DNA from: Lachnospiraceae bacterium
Lineage (GTDB): Bacteria > Bacillota > Clostridia > Lachnospirales > Lachnospiraceae
NCBI GenBank assembly: GCA_029225065.1
Contig: JAQXVT010000027.1
Location: forward strand, 87,364 to 151,363
Length of the DNA: 64,000 nucleotides
Direction of reading: 5' to 3'
The position numbers and the translations under genes are program-made. The notes below the pieces were generated by a model that saw only the letters and a program-made list of their open reading frames with translations, had not been told where the DNA came from and ran no database searches. The first letter of the stretch is position 1, and every line of letters starts with the position of its first letter. Below, one piece after another: positions 36,535 to 43,415 of the stretch.

Positions 36535-37923
36535 ATGCGTACCGTCGGTATCATCGCAGAATACAATCCGTTTCATTCCGGTCACGAATACCATTTAAAA
36601 GAGGCAAAAAAGAAAGCGGCGGCAGACTATGCCGTCGTCGTCATGAGTCCGGATTTTGTCCAGCGCGGCACCCCGGCCATTTTTGACAAATATACCCGTG
36701 CCGAAATGGCGCTTCGCTCAGGCGCCGATCTCGTGCTCGAGCTGCCCGTCTGTTACGCCTGCGGAAGTGCGGAATTTTTCGCAGAAGGTGCTGTGGCACT
36801 GCTTGACCGGATTGGTGTTGTGGATGCGCTGTGTTTCGGGAGTGAGGCAGAAGAATCTGCATTTCTTTCCGAAAACAGGAATATTGAAGTTTCTTCCTTC
36901 AGGGAGTCTCCGGATATCTGTGCTTTTTCTGAATTTGAAAATACTAAAATATCCCTTTTTATGCGCGCGGCCGATTTTCTTTTAAATGAACCGGAGTTCT
37001 ATCGCCATCGTCTCCAAAGCCTGCTTCGCGCCGGAAAAACGTTCCCGCAGGCGCGCGCCGAGGCACTGCAGGCGGAAGATCCCGCTCTCGCTGCCCTGCT
37101 TGGTACCCCGAACAACGTACTCGGCGTCGAATACTGCAAGGCGCTGCAGAAATTTTCTTCTGCGATCCGCCCGCTTCCGATCCGAAGAGAGGGAAACGGG
37201 TATGACAGTACTTCTCTTGAGGGGGATTTCTGCTCAGCAACGGCACTGCGGCAGGCGCTGCTTACCGATTTCTGCCAGGAATCTCTGACCTACATTCCGG
37301 AAAGCTGCCGTCCCCTCTTTGAAAAAGCTGCTTTGGCTCCCGTCTCGCCGGACGACCTGCTCCCGTTTCTGATTCCGAAGCTTTTAGAACGCAACGATTT
37401 TTCTGACATTCTCGATATCTCCTCCGACCTGTCCGACCGCATCGCAAAAAATCGTTTTTCCTGTATCGGGCATTCTTACGATGAGATCATCGATCTGCTC
37501 AAAACGAGACAGCTGACACAGGTTCGGATTCAGCGCGCACTGCTGCACCTGATTCTCAGTCTTCGCACCAAAGACCTGTGTACATTCCGTGCAGATGGGA
37601 TGATCTATTACGCAAAGGTGCTCGGTTTTCGATCTGAGGCTTCCCCACTGATGCATGAAATTAAAAAAAGCAGCCGGATTCCGCTGATCGTAAAACCAGC
37701 GAAGGCTGCTTCTCTTTTAAAAGAATACTGGGGCGACGAATGCCAGAGTGCATCAAATGCGGAGCAGATGCTCCGTCAGGATTTTATGGCCTCTCACCTT
37801 TACCGCAGTATTCTTTCCTACAAATATCAGGTTCCGTTTCGATCGGAATATCAGTTAAGCCCGGTGATTTTTACCAGTATCTTCTCGCACACACCGGCGT
37901 CTGATAATATGCGTCGGAAATAA
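36535..37923 (+). CDS. tmcAL: tRNA(Met) cytidine acetate ligase (TmcAL, YlbM family)
   Basis: Nucleotidyltransferase-fold enzyme that uses acetate and ATP to make N4-acetylcytidine at the wobble position of elongator tRNA-Met in Gram-positive bacteria. The HxGH motif HSGH is at residues 14-17 in GIIAEYNPFHSGHEYHL, followed by VVMSPDFVQRGTPAI and GTPNNVLGVEYCKAL. AAAGGAGG lies 6 nt upstream of the ATG. Its neighbour across the divergent promoter, pta-ackA, makes acetate, the substrate. The last 53 nt overlap the end of the convergent NlpC/P60 gene. Confidence 0.95.
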   Translation: MRTVGIIAEYNPFHSGHEYHLKEAKKKAAADYAVVVMSPDFVQRGTPAIFDKYTRAEMALRSGADLVLELPVCYACGSAEFFAEGAVALLDRIGVVDALCFGSEAEESAFLSENRNIEVSSFRESPDICAFSEFENTKISLFMRAADFLLNEPEFYRHRLQSLLRAGKTFPQARAEALQAEDPALAALLGTPNNVLGVEYCKALQKFSSAIRPLPIRREGNGYDSTSLEGDFCSATALRQALLTDFCQESLTYIPESCRPLFEKAALAPVSPDDLLPFLIPKLLERNDFSDILDISSDLSDRIAKNRFSCIGHSYDEIIDLLKTRQLTQVRIQRALLHLILSLRTKDLCTFRADGMIYYAKVLGFRSEASPLMHEIKKSSRIPLIVKPAKAASLLKEYWGDECQSASNAEQMLRQDFMASHLYRSILSYKYQVPFRSEYQLSPVIFTSIFSHTPASDNMRRK

Positions 37924-39277
37924 TGATTCCCTTATTTGAGTTGGCCGCATGCACGATCTGGCCGCCTCCGATGTAGATTGCCACATGATCGATGCTTCCC
38001 GTCGAATTGTAGAAGAGCAGGTCACCCGGCTGCAGGCTGCCAAAATCAACGGATGTTCCTCCGTAGGACTGTGCCTCTGCCGTTCTGGAAAGCCCGATTC
38101 CAAAGTTGGCAAATACAGAAAGGGTAAATCCGGAACAGTCTGCTCCATTTGTCAGGCTGGTACCGCCCCATACGTATGGATTGCCGACAAACTGTACTGC
38201 GTAGTTCGCGATCTGCTGACCCACATCATAAGACGGTGCCTCCGTCTCCGGTGCACTTGTCTCCGGTTCTGTCCACGGTGTATCCGTTTCCGGCGCACTT
38301 GTCTCCGGCTCGGTCCACGGTGTATCTGTCTCTGGTGCACTCGTCTCCGGCTCGGTCCACGGTGTATCTGTTTCTGGTGCACTTGTCTCTGGCTCGGTCC
38401 ATGGTGTATCCGTTTCCGGCGCACTTGTCTCCGGCTCGGTCCACGGTGTATCCGTTTCCGGTGCACTTGTCTCTGGCTCGGCCCACGGTGCCTCCGTTTC
38501 CGGTGCACTTGTCTCCGGCTCGGTCCACGGTGTATCCGTTTCCGGTGCACTCGTCTCCGGCTCGGTCCACAGCGCCTCCGTCTCCGGTGCACTCGTCTCT
38601 GGTTCGGTATATGGTGCCTCGGTTTCTGGTACGGTCTCCTGCGGATTCTCCGCCGATGTATCCGCTACATCATTCCAGCTTTCTGCTGCCTGCTGTTCTG
38701 CCGCGAGCCGTGCCTGTTCTTCTTCGATCGTCTCCGCCTGCGGATAATATACATTATATCCTACATAATATGCATCGATATATCCGTATACATCATCACC
38801 GAGCGCCACCTTCATCCAGTCGCCACTCCAGTCCACAACCTCCAGTTCCTGATCTTTCGACGCAACCGTCACCACATCGCTGTCTTCACTTGGTGCTGTC
38901 CGGACATTTAACTGATCCGGGTAAACCTCCGCCACACGGTATGCCGCCTGCTCCGCAATGCTCTCCGCTTCTGCTCCCGTAGCAAAATACTCTGCTTTCA
39001 CGTAGCCTTCTGCATTTCCGGAACGGATCTTGTACCAGTCTCCATCCTGTTCCTCAATCTCAGCTGCACCATGATTGTAAATCTTAGCTACCACTTCGCT
39101 GTCTGTATCAGGGTTCTGACGAATATTAATATATTCCTCACACCGTGCGAAAGCAAGCGTTCCCGTTACCGCAGCATCACTTTGCTCTTCTGCCGCCGCC
39201 GGTACTGCCTGCATGCTGGTCAATATGCTGCTTATCATCACCCCCAGCGAAAGCAGTTTTGAAATTCTCCTTTTCAT
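37871..39277 (-). CDS. secreted NlpC/P60 hydrolase with SH3 domains and Thr/Pro/Glu repeats
   Basis: A 468-residue exported protein. Signal peptide at 1-29 (ends AVPAAAEE), two bacterial SH3 domains at about 45-100 and 115-175, a linker, then nine 14-residue repeats of the type WTEPETSAPETDTP at about 223-348, and an NlpC/P60 domain to the end. The catalytic triad is visible as Cys in NGADCSGF, His in SIDHVAIYIGGG and His in IVHAANSN. It probably cleaves peptidoglycan stem peptides; the acidic repeat region is a likely wall-spanning linker. AAGGAGG precedes the start. Confidence 0.95.
   Translation of the reverse strand: MKRRISKLLSLGVMISSILTSMQAVPAAAEEQSDAAVTGTLAFARCEEYINIRQNPDTDSEVVAKIYNHGAAEIEEQDGDWYKIRSGNAEGYVKAEYFATGAEAESIAEQAAYRVAEVYPDQLNVRTAPSEDSDVVTVASKDQELEVVDWSGDWMKVALGDDVYGYIDAYYVGYNVYYPQAETIEEEQARLAAEQQAAESWNDVADTSAENPQETVPETEAPYTEPETSAPETEALWTEPETSAPETDTPWTEPETSAPETEAPWAEPETSAPETDTPWTEPETSAPETDTPWTEPETSAPETDTPWTEPETSAPETDTPWTEPETSAPETDTPWTEPETSAPETEAPSYDVGQQIANYAVQFVGNPYVWGGTSLTNGADCSGFTLSVFANFGIGLSRTAEAQSYGGTSVDFGSLQPGDLLFYNSTGSIDHVAIYIGGGQIVHAANSNKGIIISDAYYQTPVCARRYW
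38235..38612. repeat. nine tandem 42-bp repeats within the NlpC/P60 gene
   Basis: Nine consecutive units of 42 nt, each coding for 14 residues, with unit variants ending DTP or EAP and one WA instead of WT. The middle units are nearly identical. Since 42 is divisible by 3, several antisense and out-of-frame readings also stay open here; they are artefacts. Confidence 0.9.
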
Positions 39278-39338
39278 CTGTTGTTTCCTCCTTCTGAATC
39301 TCTTAAATATTACAAAATTATTTCATGCATGCAATCAG

Positions 39339-39367
39339 ATAATAACAATTTTGTATTTTGTAGTCAA
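39339..39367 (-). promoter_or_regulatory. promoter of the NlpC/P60 gene
   Basis: Minus strand -35 TTGACT (39362-39367), 17-nt spacer, -10 TATTAT (39339-39344), about 60 nt before the start. Confidence 0.75.
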
Positions 39368-39538
39368 TACACTTCATTTTTTCTTAATAATTCCTTTATT
39401 TTTTATTCTTCAACCTTTTTGCAACATTTTTATTTTCCGGATTGTATTCCATTTTGAAACCAGTTAACCAAACAAAACAAAAAGCAAAATGAATTGCAAT
39501 ACTTGTTTTGAACGAAACACGAAAGGAAATTTTATATC

Positions 39539-39695
39539 ATGAAAAAAACAATTCTCTTTATTATCCTTTGTCTCTCTTTCTGCAGAAGCATTTACGCTTG
39601 CAATCTGGACTTACGATGATTATTCTTATTCTCTTATGCTCTCTGACCCGCTGTCGCATGATGCATGGAGCGAACTCATCTGCAGTATTGACTGA
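39539..39695 (+). pseudogene. small frameshifted reading frame with signal-peptide start
   Basis: From ATG at 39539 the frame reads MKKTILFIILCLSF, typical of a signal peptide, and then stops at 39619. Moving one frame, the sequence continues as AEAFTLAIWTYDDYSYS and on to a stop at 39695. Read this way it is a signal peptide with an A-x-A cleavage site and a mature part of about 35 residues. A run of seven A at 39542-39548 is a possible slip or error site. GAAAGGAAA lies upstream and a terminator follows. No family is recognised; it may be chance. Confidence 0.35.
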
Positions 39696-39755
39696 CGCAA
39701 TCATCCACCCTTTATATACCTGATGCAGGAAGACGCTCGTCCGCCTACAATAACA

Positions 39756-39800
39756 AAGCGCTGTCACAGCCATCCAGACTGTAACAGCGCTTCTTTTTCT
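39756..39800 (+). terminator. terminator on the plus strand near 39.8 kb
   Basis: AAGCGCTGTCACAG pairs with CTGTAACAGCGCTT (one mismatch) across 9 nt and is followed by CTTTTTCTTCTTTTT. It would end a transcript from the degenerate small gene, and lies just past the convergent PFL-family gene. Confidence 0.7.
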
Positions 39801-39817
39801 TCTTTTTCTTCTTTTTA

Positions 39818-41182
39818 TTAATTCTTGAAACTGTGAATCGGCGCCGGAATCCGTCCTCTGCGGTTTACAAACGCATCGCAGGAATAATTGTTCACCGGCA
39901 TAATCGGCGCATAGCCAAGCAGACCGCCAAACTCTACCGTCTCTCCGACTTTCTTTCCGATTACCGGAATCAGACGAACCGCCGTCGTCTTCTGGTTTAC
40001 CATACCGATCGCCATCTCATCCGCAATGATACCGGAAATCGTGGTCGCCTTGGTATCGCCCGGGATTGCGATCATGTCAAGTCCAACGGAGCAGACACAG
40101 GTCATTGCCTCCAGCTTTTCGATCGTAAGTGCACCCGCGCGCACCGCATCGATCATGCCCTGATCCTCGCTGACCGGGATAAACGCACCGCTCAAACCGC
40201 CGACATAGGAGGAAGCCATGACGCCGCCTTTTTTCACCTGATCGTTCAAAAGTGCCAGCGCTGCCGTCGTGCCCGGTGCTCCCGCATACTCCAGACCGAT
40301 CTCGCAGAGGATATCTGCCACGCTGTCTCCGATCGCCGGAGTCGGTGCCAGAGAAAGATCTACGATACCAAACGGAACGCCAAGACGTTTCGATGCCTCC
40401 TGTGCTACCAGCTGGCCGACACGCGTTACCTTAAATGCAGTCTTCTTGATTGTCTCGCACAGCACCTCAAAGTTCTTGCCGCGTACCTCTTCAAGTGCAT
40501 GCTTTACAACGCCCGGTCCGCTGACGCCGACATTGATGATTGCATCTGCTTCCGTCACGCCGTGGAACGCGCCTGCCATGAACGGATTGTCGTCCGGTGC
40601 ATTGCAGAAGACAACCAGCTTTGCACAGCCAAGGGAGTCATGCTCCTTTGTGCGCTCTGCCGTCTCCAGGATCACATCGCCGAGCAGCCGAACTGCATCC
40701 ATATCGATACCGCATTTGGTAGAGCCGACATTGACAGAGCTGCAGACAAAATCGGTCTCCGCAAGTGCAATCGGGATCGAGCGGATCAGATTTTCATCCG
40801 CGCGCGTCATTCCCTTTGACACAAGCGCTGAGTAACCGCCGAGAAAATTGACGCCGACGGTCTTTGCTGCGCGATCCAGTGTCTTTGCAATTGTCACGAA
40901 ATCTTCCGGCGTACGGCAGGCACTTCCGCCCACAAGTGCAATCGGAGTCACCGAAATTCGCTTGTTGACGATCGGAATTCCAAACTCTTTCTCGATCTCC
41001 TGTCCCATTGCCACGAGCTTTTCTGCGACTGTCGTGATTTTATCGTAAATATTTTTGTTCAGCTGCTCCAGATCATCCGTGATACAGTCCAGCAGACTGA
41101 TGCCCAGCGTGATGGTACGCACATCCAGATTTTCCTGGGAAATCATTTTATTTGTTTCATTTACTTCAAATAAATTAATCAT
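39818..41182 (-). CDS. PFL family protein (UPF0210, DUF711)
   Basis: A 454-residue member of the family related in fold to pyruvate formate-lyase and ribonucleotide reductase large chains. Conserved segments are [39 protein letters not shown] and [15 protein letters not shown]. No reaction is established. It is paired with an ACT-domain gene about 20 nt upstream, a conserved combination in Firmicutes that suggests amino-acid-dependent control. AAAGGAG precedes the start. Confidence 0.9.
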   Translation of the reverse strand: MINLFEVNETNKMISQENLDVRTITLGISLLDCITDDLEQLNKNIYDKITTVAEKLVAMGQEIEKEFGIPIVNKRISVTPIALVGGSACRTPEDFVTIAKTLDRAAKTVGVNFLGGYSALVSKGMTRADENLIRSIPIALAETDFVCSSVNVGSTKCGIDMDAVRLLGDVILETAERTKEHDSLGCAKLVVFCNAPDDNPFMAGAFHGVTEADAIINVGVSGPGVVKHALEEVRGKNFEVLCETIKKTAFKVTRVGQLVAQEASKRLGVPFGIVDLSLAPTPAIGDSVADILCEIGLEYAGAPGTTAALALLNDQVKKGGVMASSYVGGLSGAFIPVSEDQGMIDAVRAGALTIEKLEAMTCVCSVGLDMIAIPGDTKATTISGIIADEMAIGMVNQKTTAVRLIPVIGKKVGETVEFGGLLGYAPIMPVNNYSCDAFVNRRGRIPAPIHSFKN

Positions 41183-41203
41183 GTCTTCTCCTTTGCGTTC
41201 CGG

Positions 41204-41476
41204 TTAAATGCGGTGCATCATATTGAAAATATCCTCATGCTGGCAGAGAATGGAAACTCCGATCTCCTCTCCGAGATGTGCCAGTTCGTCTGCGATCTGA
41301 TCCGTTGCTTTCGGAGATTTTGTCGCATCAGTCACCATCATCATGTTGAAAAAGCCCTGCACGATTGTCTGTGAGATATCCAGAATATTTACATTATTAT
41401 CGGCAAGATACGTACAAACCTTTGCGATGATACCAACAGTATCCTTTCCTACTACCGTAATGATTGTCTTTTTCAT
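41204..41476 (-). CDS. ACT domain protein (UPF0237)
   Basis: A 90-residue single or double ACT-fold protein: KKTIITVVGKDTVGIIAKV at the N-terminus and a GEEIGVSILCQHEDIFNMMHRI end typical of the family. ACT domains bind amino acids. It lies just upstream of the PFL-family gene, so the two are co-transcribed and probably act together. GAGGAGG precedes the start. Confidence 0.92.
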   Translation of the reverse strand: MKKTIITVVGKDTVGIIAKVCTYLADNNVNILDISQTIVQGFFNMMMVTDATKSPKATDQIADELAHLGEEIGVSILCQHEDIFNMMHRI

Positions 41477-41653
41477 AGGGTCCTCCTCTTTCCGGTATTC
41501 CGGATATTATTTTTCCAAAGCGGATCTTTGCGTTTTCCTTTTTGGTCTGCTTCCGCTAATCCGTCTTAGATTCTTTCTTTTTCGTATTTCAAGTTTATTT
41601 TTCTTTGTTTTCGGCGCTCAATGATCTGCATATTTCAAGGAATGCTTCTCCTG

Positions 41654-41812
41654 GTACATCGTTTCGTAAATAACTATACCAATCGCGCTGGATGCGGATT
41701 CGAGTGTGCTGATGAAAAAACGCAGGCGTAGCGGGCTACGCTGAGGCTTTTTCATCTGTGCAATCGGATTCGCAGACAAGCGAGTAGTATAGTTATTTCG
41801 CTAACGATGTAC
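41654..41812. repeat. 159-nt nested palindrome filling an intergenic gap
   Basis: The gap of 340 nt between the ACT gene and the WalJ-like gene holds a large inverted repeat. Outer arms 41654-41679 and 41787-41812 are 26 nt long with 22 matches (GTACATCGTT...AAATAACTATAC). Inside are GATGAAAAA/TTTTTCATC and the core GGCGTAGCGGGCTACG at 41725-41740, shared with the element at 17963. The rest of the gap (41477-41653) is AT-rich with a half AGCGGAT copy near 41518. Confidence 0.75.
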
Positions 41813-41816
41813 TGGT

Positions 41817-42614
41817 TCACACCGCGATCATCCGCGACGGCATATCCCGCTTTGCAATCTCGATCGGAAAATCCTTTGCCTGATACGGATTGTCTCCCTG
41901 CGTAATCTCGGTACACACAGTCGCCATGGCAAGCGCCTCGTAATTATTTTCCTTGCTCAGATGTCCGAGCATCACAGCTTTCATATGGTCGTTTAAAATC
42001 TCACCGAGCAGCCGCCCGGCATTGTCATTGGAAAGATGCCCTTTCCGACCCAGAATCCGCTGCTTGAGATAATACGGGTAGGAACCGACCTGCAGCATAT
42101 TCACATCGTGGTTCGATTCCAACAGCACCGCATCCAATCCCTTTAGATGTTCAATGATATAATCATCATAATAGCCAAGGTCCGTCGCCACTGCAACCGA
42201 TTTTTCCCCGCTGCGCATCCGGTAGGCCACCGGCTCCGCCGCATCGTGCGACACGCGAAACGGCTGCACCTCCAGATCGCCAAGTTCGAAATGGCAGTCC
42301 GGTGTCACTGTATGAAAAAGCCCAGCATCCACCTTGCCAAGCAGCTGCTGTTCCAGCATAGCGTTTATCGTGCCCGGCGTCGAATAAATCGGGATTCCAT
42401 ATTTTCGCGCCAGCACGCCGAGTCCCTTGATATGATCGGAATGCTCGTGTGTGACCAGTATCGCGTCCAGCTCCTCCGGCTTGCGGTCAATCGCATGCAT
42501 TCCTTCCTTCACACGCTTCCCGCTGATTCCGGCATCGATCAGGACGCTCGTTCTTTCTGTGCCCACGAAAATGCAGTTTCCGCTGCTTCCGCTCGCAATA
42601 CTACAGAAATCCAT
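41817..42614 (-). CDS. MBL-fold metallohydrolase (WalJ/YycJ-like)
   Basis: A 265-residue metallo-beta-lactamase fold protein. The metal motif THEHSDHIKGL (about 55-65) and later GHLSKENNYEAL match the YycJ/WalJ group, which are DNA-related 5'-exonucleases in Bacillus. It opens with the family start MDFCSIASGSSGNC. No walRK two-component genes are near. It overlaps the end of coaE by 14 nt. Confidence 0.9.
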   Translation of the reverse strand: MDFCSIASGSSGNCIFVGTERTSVLIDAGISGKRVKEGMHAIDRKPEELDAILVTHEHSDHIKGLGVLARKYGIPIYSTPGTINAMLEQQLLGKVDAGLFHTVTPDCHFELGDLEVQPFRVSHDAAEPVAYRMRSGEKSVAVATDLGYYDDYIIEHLKGLDAVLLESNHDVNMLQVGSYPYYLKQRILGRKGHLSNDNAGRLLGEILNDHMKAVMLGHLSKENNYEALAMATVCTEITQGDNPYQAKDFPIEIAKRDMPSRMIAV

Positions 42615-43206
42615 GTTCTCTCAGTCCTTTGTCAATTTGTTCATATGTATTTTCCACAAAATCACTGCTGTTGTCAATCACTAATTTACAACCGCTGCGA
42701 TATCCTTCTTCGTCTCTCTGATTTGCCATCACGCTGCGGATCTTTTCCGGGCTGTAGCCGCGGGAGCTTTGCAGCCGTTTTGTCCTTGCTGCCTCGTCTG
42801 CATAAATGTACCAGATCTCATCGCAGATCTGATCATACCCATCCTCCAGCAGCAGTGCCGCCTCAATCGTCACAAACGGCACAGCTCCTTTTTTTCGTTC
42901 CTGTGCAATTATTTCTATTATATAAGTCTTCACAGCAGGATGTACGATCCGGTTTAAAACCTTCAGCTGCTTTTGATCTGCATAAACAATTTTTCCCAGT
43001 ATTTCCCGGTTGATCCTGCCATCCGGAAACAAGATTTCTCTGCCAAAGCAGTTCACAATCGCATCATAGCAGTCGCCGCCCGGCTGCTGCAAAAGATGCG
43101 CACACCGGTCCGCCTCAATCACCCGCGCGCCATAATGATCCGCAAGGTAACCAAGCACCGTACTTTTTCCGGCACCCACGCCGCCGGTGATTCCGAGTAC
43201 TTTCAT
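42601..43206 (-). CDS. coaE: dephospho-CoA kinase
   Basis: Last step of coenzyme A synthesis. P-loop GGVGAGKST at residues 7-15, CoA-domain motifs EADRCAHLLQQPGG and VTIEAALLLEDGYDQICDE. The ATG at 43206 gives the family start MKVLGITGGVGAGKS with GGGAG 8 nt upstream; an ATG 13 codons earlier is possible. It follows polA and overlaps the next gene. Confidence 0.96.
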   Translation of the reverse strand: MKVLGITGGVGAGKSTVLGYLADHYGARVIEADRCAHLLQQPGGDCYDAIVNCFGREILFPDGRINREILGKIVYADQKQLKVLNRIVHPAVKTYIIEIIAQERKKGAVPFVTIEAALLLEDGYDQICDEIWYIYADEAARTKRLQSSRGYSPEKIRSVMANQRDEEGYRSGCKLVIDNSSDFVENTYEQIDKGLREHGFL

Positions 43207-43415
43207 CTCCCTTTCTCCCGCTGTCTCTTTCTTATCTCCGCTCATTTCACACCTTCTTCGCTGTCCTCAACAACATTTATCGTGATTTTCATTCACGCTC
43301 TGTTGCACTGTATTCTATTCTCACGAACAATTCAATGCCTCATTCCCTGTCCGTTTCAATGATTTCATTCTCATTTCCCTGCATTCTTTGTTCCATCCGC
43401 GGTTTCAGCATTCTT

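Noticed and set aside
38235..38612. CRISPR array
   Set aside because: Repeats are directly adjacent 42-bp units that code for protein, without unique spacers.
37949..38982. Long plus-strand open frames (277 and 320 codons) opposite the NlpC/P60 gene
   Set aside because: They exist because the 42-bp repeat keeps all frames open; composition is low-complexity, no ribosome site or family is present, and the minus-strand gene has clear domains.
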